From contig WAEK01000006.1 in the NCBI GenBank assembly GCA_011634665.1, positions 391,001-455,000 on the forward strand: a stretch of DNA of 64,000 bases, in the 5' to 3' direction. Below, in pieces: positions 25,301 through 38,622 of this stretch. The position numbers were made by a program, and so were the translations under genes. Numbering within the stretch: the first letter of the stretch is position 1; every line of letters starts with the position of its first letter. The notes under the pieces are model-generated. The model saw nothing but the letters and a program-made list of their open reading frames with translations. It was not told the DNA's origin and did not search any database. The stretch comes from Mortierella sp. BCC40632. Lineage: Eukaryota > Mortierellomycota > Mortierellomycetes > Mortierellales > Mortierellaceae.

Positions 25301-25625
25301 CAAAAGTACTGGAAGAAACCCCCTGTTGAGGGCTCGTGTTGGAAGCGTCTCCTGTGCAGACAATAGCTGATCCATAGACACCTAGACTCTTGATTTCAAT
25401 ATCTCTGTTGTCGCCTTTCCGTCTGATAACTTTGTCATTCGCCTCGTATCCACTTTGGTTGACCTGACCGGTCGAACGGTCTTGAGAGCCGCTGATGTCT
25501 GATACCCTGTGAGCACCGCTGTCACTGCTTTCGAGACTCTCGACCGGTTCTTCAGGGTGCTCGACAGTAACAGTGACCACGGTAGCTTCTGGTCTAGAGA
25601 GGGTCGAGAGAGGAATCGTCGCCAT
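19372..25625 (-). CDS. WD40-TRP-like cation channel, copy B (intact)
   Basis: Thirteen exons, 5' to 3': 25625-25100, 25031-24920, 24830-24788, 24692-24576, 24480-24450, 24300-24151, 24051-21585, 21475-21059, 20913-20769, 20641-20414, 20274-20136, 20001-19891, 19781-19372. Phases join throughout, giving about 1631 aa. Exons 1-6 encode a disordered N-terminus and a domain of unknown fold. Exon 7 (about residues 327-1149) encodes a WD40-like propeller (for example VTIWDLGIG) and a helical linker. S1 starts at NTYVYAVWMIRF, S2 holds FLWLEFLQW, S3 follows PYNILDLITYFYP, then S4-S5, a pore with GGRYDPLSSD and S6 (FFTFSSILMLNVLIA). A shared MSYHIPG/FRETFDWFP segment leads to a short coiled coil (tetramerisation inferred). 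Intron 7 uses a GC-AG site. The six-helix core and GGRYDP pore place it in the TRP-like group; ion selectivity is not readable. The start Met (MATIPLSTL) was chosen over the upstream frame because it is conserved in copy A. Confidence 0.88.
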
Positions 25626-26361
25626 GGTGCTTCCTGATGAGAACCAAGTGGAGAGATGATGAAGCAAAAAGGTGGGGATGGAAGAGCGAATCTCTATTGG
25701 TCTTTTTTTTTTTTTTTTTTTTTTTTTAATAAATGTCATTGCCCCCTTGTTCCACCATGCCATGCTTCAGTCTAAATGAGCACCAACAGGAATCGGCTGA
25801 TGATTCACAAACAAATGTCTACTTCATGCATAAGACCAGCAGAGAACAATGATCATTGTCGGCTACTCTTCCCCATCCAGAAAACGCCATCAGTCCAGCT
25901 CCCTCTTCTCTCCAGCTTCACCCGCAAGAATGAGGATTCTCTGAGGAACAGAGCCAAATTACCACCCAGCAAGTAGGTCTGTTGCATTTGCTCATGCTCA
26001 GTTGGTTCTCCCATTCGCTCATTCATGTGAAAAAAAAAAAAAAAAAAAAAACTCTAGCTCAACATCCACCAGGAGTACAAACATACCGAGCCCTGCCTCT
26101 TCAGGACGCGACTGAGAACAAAAGATATTTGTCTGGGAGAGAGGGAGAGAGACTTCATTTCGACTCTTGCACAAGACTTTGATGTTCTTTGAAGGAAAAA
26201 AATTGAACAGAGAACGGAGATTTCACACCAGAAGTTTAATAAACTTTTTTTTTTTCATACATCAAAGTCCACTAGTGCAATACCAATCTATCACAGCTTT
26301 GAGGATTGGGCATGGCTATATTTCATCTGTCGAAAAGACTCGGATGCAAGTGTCAATTCCT

Positions 26362-26399
<38 letters not shown>

Positions 26400-27014
26400 A
26401 AAAAAAAATGCGAGCGCACAAATAAAGGGGTCTCTAGTCTTTCTACGGAGGTGAAATTACGGTCTCATCTGGCCTCCAACTATGGCGTGGTTGGTCTTAC
26501 TGTGGTACCAGCGTCAGACTTTGTTCTTTTACGGGAGTCTACTCGCTGATTATAAGGCTAAAAAAAATATATAATAAGATCACGTTGCAATTATCTTGAC
26601 ACAGAGAAGCACAAGACAGGATCCAGAGACTCGAGGAGCAGCACTTGCTGAATCTATTAAGGAAGCCAAGTATTGATTGAATGGTGAACGGGAATGGTTG
26701 GTGTATGCAAAAGACACACCCATTGGTGCCTTTTCGGCCAACTCGCCCTACGCTACCCGTGGATGACTTTGGGTCTTGTGATATTAGAGCAGGCTAGCCT
26801 ATTCTGCCCCTCCCTCCTCCCCATCATGGTTTGGCTCGGTGGAAACAGCTCTGATTTCCACCACGTCCCGAACGCGTAGGGTGCACTATGATGGCATCCA
26901 ATAGAGAAAAGGATAGATGCCAGTGGGTGGTTGAAAGAACAGAGCTGGGGAGCAGGGCAAAAGATCAGGGTAGAAGGAACGCTGAAAAAAAGGACATGTG
27001 GAAAAGACAGTGTG
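25626..27014. other. Upstream region of channel copy B and gene-free sequence
   Basis: No gene seen. It contains T and A runs (25704-25727, 26030-26050, 26362-26397) and the block 25979-26210 that is repeated at 18955-19190. The first bases upstream of the copy B ATG resemble those of copy A and are presumably its promoter. Confidence 0.5.
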
Positions 27015-29169
<2,155 letters not shown>

Positions 29170-29333
29170 CTCTTTTCTTCAGTGGAAGATAATGTCTACT
29201 CCTGCAATACTAGACCTGAAAGCGGGTGTGGAAGCGATTAGCTGCCTTTAGATATTCACCATACCAGGAGATATTGCATTAGCTGGGTCTAGCTCACCCT
29301 GAGAGACAAATCGGAAAGAAGCAGGGAGGTACA

Positions 29334-29375
<42 letters not shown>

Positions 29376-29412
29376 CGTTGGTTGTACTTAAAGATAATCA
29401 AAAGCACTGACC

Positions 29413-30428
29413 AGATTGATGGTCACTCTTGTTTTGTTTGGCTACCATGGCTCCTGCGGAGAAAATACAATAGAGACAAAGGGAGGAAGGGGGATAGATA
29501 GTCGGTGCGACAGAGTGCTAAGGAGTTCATTCTAGACAAGATCACCTCTAATTTATCTTCAGGGAGAGCTAGGGATGGCTCGAGTAAGAAAATTTTTTGG
29601 AAAAAAAATTTTTCAAAAAAAAAAAAGAAGAGAAGAGAGAGAAGAGAAGAGAAGAGAGAGTGTTTTGGTTTGAGTATTTGTAAAGGCTTACTCCCGCTCA
29701 TACAACCGGGTCGCTAGCCCGGGTGAGCGCGAGCAGGAGAGGCAGGAAAAAAAACCATAAGGGTTTTAAAAAAAGCTGCCACTCCACCTCTTTCCTTGCT
29801 ACAACCACTCCACCCCAAGCGGATAAAGTCAGCTGCACTTACCAGGCCCACCGATCAATACCGCCTGGCGTCTTAAGCTGTAGCAAGAAGAGTGATGAGG
29901 AAAAAAAAAAAAAAAGAGGCCTGGGGGGAGAGGTCTCTGTATTTATATCTCCCAGCGCGACAGTGACCGCCTTCGATACGACGTTTACCATCACAAGCCA
30001 AAATGTGGGACGCCCTCAGTGATGATAAAAGATGATGAAATTAGCGAGCTTCGCTTTGTCAACTCGAGACTGCGTTTGCCTCTCTCCCCATCGAGGGCAT
30101 CGAGTGGTCTGTTGATCAAACAAGCAGGCGAGGGAGGGGGAGGGGGACAGCGTGATATTTTCTGGTGAGCTGACTCAGGGTAGACAACCACTGGACCATG
30201 GACCATATCTGCATCCACAACCAGCTCCTTCTCTGAGCCATCCACTTTTCAGAACAGCTTCCGCTCCTACTCCGACCACCTAGCACTGACCACTTGAACT
30301 CTATCCATCGACAACCGAGAAGATGCACAGGTTGTTTGCAGACTGGGTGTGTAGCTGTCTCGAAGCTCGGTGTAGCTGAGCAGACAAGTGGTCCTTTTTT
30401 TTCTCTCTCTCTTTTTTTCTTCTTTCCT
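29413..30428 (+). repeat. Left arm of ~1-kb inverted repeat
   Basis: Reads as the reverse complement of 30919-31936, with only scattered substitutions and length changes in A/T runs. About 490 bp separates the arms. Includes module A at its inner end. Confidence 0.92.
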
Positions 30429-30918
30429 TTTTTTTTGTTCCTCTTCATCCCCATCTCCATCCCGAACCAGCTCCTTCCCTGTGCCATCCACCTTTCAGAA
30501 CAGCCTCCACTCCTACTCCGAACACTCAGCGCCGACCACCTCAACTCTATCCATCGACAGAAAAGACGATGCACAGGTTGTTTGCATGTGTATCTGTCTC
30601 GATGCTCAGTGTATCTGAGCAGACGAGAGGTCCTTTTTTTTCCCTTCCCTCCTCTCCATTTCTCTTCACTACTTTTCTTTCTTCTCTTTTCTTCAACGGA
30701 CGACAACGTCCGCCCCTGCAGTACCAAAGCAAACGTGTGTGCAAAAGGGATTGGCTGCCCCTACACACTCACTGTGCCTGAAGAAGTAGCATTCGCTGGG
30801 TCTAACTCACCCAGAGAGGCCAGTCAGAAAAAAAACAGAGAGAGGCACAGGAACAGAGAGAGAGGAGTCAGAAAGACACTGCGAATGATAGCGGTTACCG
30901 ATCTCGAGAAAGAAGGGG

Positions 30919-31936
30919 GAAAAGGAAAGAAGAAAAAAAGAGAGAGAGAAAAAAAAAAGGACCACTTGTCTGCTCAGCTACACCGAGCTTCGAGACAGCT
31001 ACACACCCAGTCTGCAAACAACCTGTGCATCTTCTCGGTTGTCGATGGATAGAGTTCAAGTGGTCAGTGCTAGGTGGTCGGAGTAGGAGCGGAAGCTGTT
31101 CTGAAAAGTGGATGGCTCAGAGAAGGAGCTGGTTGTGGATGCAGATATGGTCCATGGTCCAGTGGTTGTCTACCCTGAGTCAGCTCACCAGAAAATATCA
31201 CGCTGTCCCCCTCCCCCTCCCTCGCCTGCTTGTTTGATCAACAGACCACTCGATGCCCTCGATGGGGAGAGAGGCAAACGCAGTCTCGAGTTGACAAAGC
31301 GAAGCTCGCTAATTTCATCATCTTTTATCATCACTGAGGGCGTCCCACATTTTGGCTTGTGATGGTAAACGTCGTATCGAAGGCGGTCACTGTCGCGCTG
31401 GGAGATATAAATACAGAGACCTCTCCCCCCCCAGGCCTCTTTTTTTTTTCCTCATCACTCTTCTTGCTACAGCTTAAGACGCCAGGCGGTATTGATCGGT
31501 GGGCCTGGTAAGTGCAGCTGACTTTATCCGCTTGGGGTGGAGTGGTTGTAGCAAGGAAAGAGGTGGAGTGGCAGCTTTTTTTAAAACCCTTATGGTTTTT
31601 TTTCCTGCCTCTCCTGCTCGCGCTCACCCGGGCTAGCGACCCGGTTGTATGAGCGGGAGTAAGCCTTTACAAATACTCAAACCAAAACACTCTCTCTTCT
31701 CTTCTCTTCTCTCTCTTCTCTTCTTTTTTTTTTTTGAAAAATTTTTTTTCCAAAAAATTTTCTTACTCGAGCCATCCCTAGCTCTCCCTGAAGATAAATT
31801 AGAGGTGATCCTGTCCAGAATGAACTCCTTAGCACTCTGTCGCACCGGCTATCTATCCCCCTTCCTCTCTTTGTCTCTATTGTATTTTCTCCGCAGGAGT
31901 CATGACAGCCAAACAAAACAAGAGCGACTATCATCT
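30919..31936 (-). repeat. Right arm of ~1-kb inverted repeat
   Basis: Reverse complement of 29413-30428. Frames such as the one beginning MSGSKPLQIL appear on both arms and differ by only a few residues (for example DKITSNL against DRITSNL), showing the arms are nearly identical. Confidence 0.92.
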
Positions 31937-32490
31937 CATCCGATACTTGTGAGTATCTGGAAGCGCAAATGGTGCGAGTCTCTCTACCTTCCTCTCTCTC
32001 TTTCTCTCTCTTCCTTTCTTCCTTTCTATCTTTCTCTCTATGTCTGTCTCTCTATGTCTCTCCCTCTCTGTCCTTCTCTCTCCTTGACCCTGTACCTCTC
32101 TCTCTGTGTCTTTCCGAGTTGTCTCTTTGGGTGAGTTAGACCCAGCAAATGCTCTATCTCCAGGTTTGGTGAATACGTAAACTGTACACACTCTTGTTCT
32201 AGTATCGCAGGGGTATATATTACTATCTGCCTATCTGCTGAAGAAAAGAGAAAAGTGAAAAGAAAAGTGGGAAAAAAAAAAAAAAAAAACACTCACTCAC
32301 TCACTCACTCACTCACTCAGCTATATCAAGCATTCAGACAGCCACATATGATCTGCAAACAACCTGCGCAAACTCTTGGCTGTGGATGAATAGAGCCGAG
32401 ATGGCCGGTATTAAATAGTCTGGGTAGGATAGAAGGCTGTTCAGAAGGATGGATGGCATAGAGAAGGTGCTACTCATGACTTCAAGAGGA

Positions 32491-33249
32491 TTCAGTGGAA
32501 GCTTTGCACAGAATGGATCACCTCTGATGCTTGTATTGCGATGGATTCTGTGAATACTGGCTATCGTGAAGCAGGGTATGCTGATTGCAAGCCCTGAGGA
32601 AAACACTTTGATTCTGTGGAACATACCAAATACGATGAACTCTGATTTCTCTCTTTCTCCCTCCCCCCTTTGAGTAAACAAGTACGGATTAACAATAGAA
32701 GAATTTATCTGTATGATGGTACAACTCTTTTTTTCTTGATGCAGTTGCAAGTCAACAGAATCAGCACAGGAATGGAATAGAAGTGATTGCTCCCCCTTTA
32801 ACTTTTCTCTCTCTCCCTCTTCTAAACTCTCTTATTAGCCCATTCTGTGACACAAACAGACTTGTTTTTTTTTTTTTTTTTTAGATTGATTCTAAACAAC
32901 GATTCAACCGATTTTGTATAGTGCATGCCCCAATAAGCAAGAATCCAAATAAATATATACACGATCCCTATCCGTCAACTCAAACAACCAGATCTAAGAA
33001 TCGAGTACCAAAGATAGATCATATGTCCGACACTTTGAGCCTATTGTAAATGAGATGACTGCTAAGCGTAATTACCCTGATTTTCGATTTTTTTTACAGC
33101 TCCTTGTCAAAAGCGTCTCTCTCTCTCTCTCTCTCTCTCTCTTTAACTAACTATTTTTCTCAACCCCCTTCCCAACTCCTTGAAAAGTAATATCAACTCG
33201 TGTGTAATATCTTTCTTTAATGTTCCTGACAACTCTAGAGACCTTAGCC
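32491..33249. other. Intergenic 3' flank of SRP receptor beta gene
   Basis: No gene seen. It has a T run (32867-32882) and a (CT)n tract (33117-33142). It lies downstream of the minus-strand gene ending at 33250. Confidence 0.5.
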
Positions 33250-34789
33250 TCATGAAAAAAGTCCAGCGATCCAGTCCCTGACATGATCAACGTTCTTGCT
33301 AGAAGCAGTGCACTCGACAAACTCTACTTCGTTCTCGAGATCTTCAAATGTGAAATCCTGACCTTCAAATCCCAGGAATACATTCTCATTCCCGTCCGAG
33401 TCCTGTGTATCAAGAGCTGCAGTACGCGTCTGGCGCAACTTATTGCTATTTCCGGATAGAACAAAGAAAAACACACACACACACATTACAAAAAAAGGTA
33501 TTGGTAAGAAAGCAAAATCAAAGCGATCCTTACAAAGGGCTGAGCAGCAATGAAATAGATAGATGAACAATAATCTGGCATTATTATTCGCTGTCCTTCT
33601 TGCCACGTAGTAACTTACATTTCTGCCTCAAGAGAGGATTTGATTCGATCCTTCTTAAATGCTGTCAACAGATCCGACTTGTTGCAAGCGATAAGGACTG
33701 GAATCTTTTCTTCCTGCGTAAACTTGTTAGAGAGAATATCATAGAGATACCTGTAGGAGTATATGTTGCACAGTACCCGATAAAGAGTCCAAGAGTGAGA
33801 TCCGGTTAGTAAGAACTCTTTCATTACAAATAAACAAAACAAAACAATGATCCCTTCTATGGTAATCTCCTAGATGACCAGAAGCCATTACTCTGCCAAA
33901 AGACGTGTCTGACGGGGAACTGTCGCGCTGTCAACTACAAAGACAACCGCACGCGCAACAGGCATGAACTCTGAAAATTTGAACCGGAGACGCTCATGTC
34001 CTGGAATATCGACCATGTGGATGGAAGACTAATGAATGACGACAAAGGGAAAGTTTAGATCCTCGGTATCGCTCAAAGATGTCCAGATCTTGGGGGGTTT
34101 AGGACAATGAATAGTGGAATGCGCAAACAGTTGAGCTGATACCTTTCCCTCGATTATTTCGACATCAGCTTCGTTCTCCTTGATCGAGGTGACAGTTTCG
34201 ACCGCCTTGTTGTAGCTGATCTATTCTCCAGAAAAAGGGGGATCCCGTTAAGAGCAGAGAGGTACCATGGAGGTGTTAGAGATCCAGTCGAGGAAGGACA
34301 TAGTTTCGATGGTGGATACGCTCGGCGGTCTCAGATCCAGCGTCCCAGCAACGAGAAAAGTTAAAATTGTACGGCCGGGAGGTGACAGGGTCAAGTTGGT
34401 GAGCAATCCTGGTCCCAGCATGAGAGAAGTAAGGCCCATGCAAGCCCCAGGGTGAACAAATGGGGAGAGGATGTTGTCTGTACCAGATAGTGGATGGTCG
34501 TTTTTCCAGCAAAGGGCAATCCTGTCAGCAGCACTGTGTTCTTGCTGTTTCGCTTCGAACCGAATGAAAAGTTGACTGGAATAAGGACAAAGATATCAAT
34601 GCATAGGGTTAGTTGGATGAGAGCCTCAACCGACAGATCAGATGAAGATGACGACGAGCAGTGACATGTGAAAGTACCTGCGATGGCAAGAAGGACGAAG
34701 ATGGCGAGGATGAGGCCGATGGTCAATGGCTCACTGCCGGCGACGATGATCTGCGGAGGCAAGATCCCTTGGAGTAATGAAGAAGACAT
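33250..34789 (-). CDS. SRP102: Signal recognition particle receptor subunit beta
   Basis: Six exons: 34789-34678, 34575-34484, 34220-34143, 34028-33892, 33750-33619, 33445-33250; phases join, giving 248 aa. The N-terminal membrane anchor (residues about 22-38, IGLILAIFVLLAIAG) is followed by a small GTPase domain: P-loop GLPFAGKT, G3 DIPGHE, G4 ACNKSD, and CTASSK near the C-terminus in the G5 position. Length and motif order fit SRPRB/Srp102, the ER-membrane GTPase that anchors SR-alpha and takes part in docking ribosome-SRP complexes at the translocon. The Thr and QTSI-like switch region is spread over the exon 2-3 junction. The gene is divergently arranged with the CBS/PB1 gene, sharing about 0.84 kb of upstream sequence. 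Identification is by motifs and family architecture. Confidence 0.9.
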
Positions 34790-35486
34790 GCTGAGGCGTA
34801 GTGTGGGGCGGGATGACAGCAGAAAGGAAGAGAGAAGAAGGAAGAAGAAAGAGAGAGGAGGGTGGGTGGGGTGGGGTGGGGCGAAAGTGGCAAGCCCCAG
34901 AGAGAGTGTGTGTGGTGAGTGTGTGTGAGAGAGAGTGTGAGAGGAGACTGAATTTTTTGAGACTGACCACAGTTGACTTGTCCAATCCATCTCCTCCCAT
35001 CAGGTACGGCACGCGCTCTCTTTTTCTCTCTCTTTTTTTTTTTTTTTTCGCTCCTCCTTTCCGTGCCTCCGCTCCCGCTCCTGTCAATCTGTCTCGACCG
35101 CCTTGCCACATCTTTTTCTTCCTTCTTCTCCTGCCTTGCCCGCGACCTTTGCTTGCCTGCCCTTTGCTCTCTTTATTCTTTTTTTCTCTTTCTCTTTCTC
35201 GCTCTCCCTCTCCCTCTCTCTCCTCGTCCTCGCCATCTTCCTCTTCTGTCCGTTTTTACGTCCACATTAAAGCTGGATCTGCTGGTAACGTGGAACAAAT
35301 GATCATCCCCTTGGCCTCTTGATCGCTCTCCAACTTTTTTTCTTCCTCTTTTTCTTTCCTGTTTGCTTTCCATCCGCCACTGTCCCATCATCGTTCTCAT
35401 CCTTCTCACGCTTATTCGTCCTAACGCCTTTTTTGATGCTTCCGACCACGACCTGACATCTCCCTACTCTTTCTTTCCTTTTCTTT

Positions 35487-35530
<44 letters not shown>

Positions 35531-35626
35531 TGTTTATTGCTCCTACTCCTTTTCTCTTTTGCTCCCGCCTTCGTTGCCTCTTCCTACTCGATTGCTCCAG
35601 CTCAGTGTTTTCCCAACCCCAAAGTC
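34790..35626. promoter_or_regulatory. Shared divergent promoter region
   Basis: The 837 bp between the start codons of the SRP receptor beta gene (minus) and the CBS/PB1 gene (plus). It contains CT-rich stretches (35020-35050, 35170-35225) and a 38-nt T run (about 35490-35527). Such T tracts exclude nucleosomes in fungal promoters; this role is inferred. Confidence 0.5.
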
Positions 35627-38622
35627 ATGTCAATGGCCAGCTCACTTCGACCCCCTCAAGCCGGCAAGCCCTACTCGGGCCTCATCAGCAATCGCCCTAG
35701 CGATGCAATGTCCGATGTCTCTTCTAGCTACAGCGAGTCCGCTCGCCACCGTCAGGCAAAGAAAGATGAGGCAAGTGCTGTTTCATCCCGGGTCATGTGC
35801 GAATGCCCGATCGTTCAAATGCCTACTTCGGGCCCATGCCCATTTGCGGGTTGTGTGACCAGGGCAAAACATCCAGGACGACGGATGTTGTTTCGCGTGG
35901 TTGCGGATGATCCCGACCACGCGGCTTCATGTCGCAGAATTCAACCCGCACAGAGCTCGACCGCACAGGGACCAGAAAAAAAAAAAAAAAAAAAAAACAA
36001 TAGCTGGAGGGAAAAAATAACGAAAGAGAGAAAAAAAACCTTTTTTATTTTTTTTTTCTCTGGGGAATCACGTTTGCGTGTCTTTTCCTTTCTTTCCTTT
36101 TTTTGTTCGAACCTTGACTTACGCCTCGTCTTCTTTTCCTTCCCGCACATCTCGAACGGGATACTCTAGGCCATCCGCCGCAAGATCGAACAGGATTTGT
36201 CCAAGAAGCGCCACAGCTCTCGCAAAGCCAAGCAGACACAAAAGGTCATGGCAGGCACCGTCTCGGCGTTGCGAGTCTCTCAGGCCCTGACCGTCTCCGA
36301 GTCGCTCACAGTCACGGAGGCCTCGCAGAACATGGCTGCCAAGCGCGCAGACTGCGTTCTTGTCATCAACGACGAAGAGCACCTCTCGGGAATCTTTACT
36401 GCCAAGGATCTTGCTTTCCGTGTGGTTGCTGCGTAAGTTTTGAGCGGCACATGACAGCCCAAACAAAAGCGGGAAGAGAAGAGCAAAAGGAAGATTGCTG
36501 GGAGAACCTGCGCATGGCTTGACCTGGTGGTCGAGGATCTATGGAAGAAAATGAGGACCCAAATGTCCTTGATCCTGCCCCCTTCCAGAAAGAACACTGT
36601 TTACTGACATGGATCTGATTTGCCGACTTTCTTTTGTGCCCTTTAAAATGGAATTACAGTGGACTTGACCCCCGTACAACCCGTGTTGCCGACATTATGA
36701 CGCCCAATCCAATGGTCGTTAAGACGGACCGCAGTGCAACTGATGCCCTGAACCTGATGGTTCAGAAGGGTTTCCGCCACTTGGTAAGGACTTTTTTTTT
36801 TTTTTTTTTTGCTGGGGTTGACCCGTCTCTTTCCTCATTCCATTTTCCCGATAATACTTGGTATCTTGCTTTCATTGGCTCGTCACTTGAACCGCCCAAT
36901 TGGACTAGACCAAGTGAGACAGGAAACTTTTTGACCCCTGTCGACTAGAGGCTAACTCTCTTTCTTTATATCTCTCTCCCTTCTTGTTTGTTATACACTT
37001 AGCCTGTCCAAAATGAGGATTCAGAGATTGTTGGTCTTTTGGATATCACAAAGTGTCTCTACGAGTCTCTTGCCAAGATGGAGAGGGCCTATGGACAGTC
37101 CAAGAAGCTGTACGATGCTCTCGAAGGCGTTGACAAGGAGTGGGGTGGAATGCAAAATATGGCCATGATCCAATACATGGAGAATCTCAGAGAAAAGATG
37201 ATGTGCCCTGACCTGAACTCTGTCTTGGATGGATCCCCAGCTGCAGAGGTCAGCGTAAAAGCTACCGTCAGGGAAGCTGCCAAGCTTATGAAGGAAAGGA
37301 GAGTCACTGCTGTTCTGGTCATGGATCAGAATGGTATCGATATTGCTGGAATTTTTACCTCCAAAGGTAGGTCCTGTCACCCTGTTCAGTCTAGCAGATT
37401 TCCCCCCGATAACCGAGTCGGAACAATGTATGTATGCAATCACTTGAATACTGACTTGCCTCCTTTATATTCTAGATATCGTTCTCCGTGTCATTGCTGC
37501 TCAATTAGAGCCCAGTAACTGCACGGTGGTCCGTGTAATGACCCCTCACCCAGATACTGCAGCACCTTCCATGTCGATTATGGAAGCTCTCCGCAAGATG
37601 CACGGTAAGTCTTGATAGCCGAAATTTTAGGAGCCAGGAAATGTCGTCCAAACAAGCAGAATTAGTATTTGATGCTCACAACCATATTTTTCTCAATTTA
37701 TTCTATACTAGACGGCCATTATCTCAACTTGCCTGTTGTAGAGGATGACAAGGAGGTCGTCGGAGTGGTAGATGTCTTGAAGCTGACCTACGCGACTATG
37801 GAACAGATCAACTCAATGAACAGCAAAGATTCAGAGTCAGGACCAATGTGGAATCACTTCTGGAACTCGACTGCCATGGGCGAAGGCGACGATGGATCGG
37901 TTGTTTCAGAGTCCATGCCTCCTTCCTCAGTCATGTCTCCAACTCTTGCTACCTCTCCCAACAACCATCATACGATGCAGCCTTTCCCTGGCGAGATCTT
38001 CCCCAACGAGTCCGCATCGGTCGTAGCTGAGGATCGTAGCGAACTCATTCAGAAACATATTGAGGAAGAAAGCACATTCTTCGTCTTCAAGTTCAAGTCA
38101 CCTACATCGAACACTGTCCATCGTTTCACGGCCGACTTTACCGACTTGAATCTCTTGAGGGCAACTATTTTGGAAAAGGAACCCTTCGGTCCTGAGTCTG
38201 ACCCCTCAGAGAGTGCTCTCCTTGCCGAGTTCAACATCTCTTATCTGGACGATGAACAGGACAAAGTGATGATGACTTCAGATGCCGACCTTGCCGACTC
38301 TGTGGCTATTGCAAAGAAGCAAGGCCATAACCGTGTCATGCTGTTTGTCAGCGACCCTAGAGCTTCTACTATTCTCCCTGATGCATCTGCACCTGTAGCT
38401 GCAGCTGCAGCTCCTGTCGCTTCTTCTGCAGGTGCTTCAGAAGAGCAGACACGGGAAAGTGAGCCCTCGAAGCAAGCTGCTCCCCAGACTCCAAAGAAGG
38501 CACCATCAGAACTCAAGAAGGTCTTGGAATCGATCCCAGATGAGTATCTTCTTCCAGGAGCACTCGTCACACTCTCGGTCACGATCCTTGCCGTGTTCGC
38601 CATTGCCCGATTGGCCAAGTAG
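35627..38622 (+). CDS. CBS-domain and PB1-domain protein with C-terminal membrane anchor
   Basis: Six exons: 35627-35770, 36170-36432, 36660-36783, 37003-37366, 37476-37604, 37712-38622; phases join, giving 644 aa. After a disordered N-terminus and a basic helix (DEAIRRKIEQDLSKKR) come four CBS motifs forming two Bateman modules: LTVSESLTVTEASQ, IMTPNPMVVKT, VSVKATVREAAKLM and VMTPHPDTA. A PB1 domain follows (FVFKFKSPTSNTVHRF to RVMLFVSD), then an Ala/Pro-rich linker and a final hydrophobic helix (ALVTLSVTILAVFAIARLAK) typical of a tail anchor. Similar CBS-PB1 proteins are widespread in fungi, but their function is poorly defined. CBS pairs often bind adenine nucleotides and PB1 mediates heterodimers. 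Intron 1 uses a GC donor (GAG|GCAAGT). The upstream frame is open, so an earlier start is possible. Confidence 0.88.

Larger units (their letters stand above)
29170..32490. repeat. Composite foldback repeat array
   Basis: Three repeated blocks occur in a near-mirror order. Module A (contains GATGCACAGGTTGTTTGCA and ends near GAGCAGACAAGTGGTCC) is at about 30228-30395 (+), 30470-30635 (+), 30955-31125 (-) and, diverged, 32320-32490 (-). Module B (contains CTGGGTCTAACTCACCC) is at about 29170-29330 (+), 30690-30850 (+) and 32090-32270 (-). The long arms lie between. Spacers are T-, CT- or GA-rich. No protein domain is recognisable. The mirror order suggests a foldback transposon or repeated inverted duplication. 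Confidence 0.7.

Noticed and set aside
31600..31660. Hairpin CCGGG...CCCGG in the foldback arms as a tRNA
   Set aside because: No cloverleaf, no A or B box.
34248..34439. Frame inside intron 2 of SRP receptor beta
   Set aside because: Joining exons 2 and 3 directly gives the normal spacing from the P-loop to the switch region; including it would lengthen the domain abnormally.
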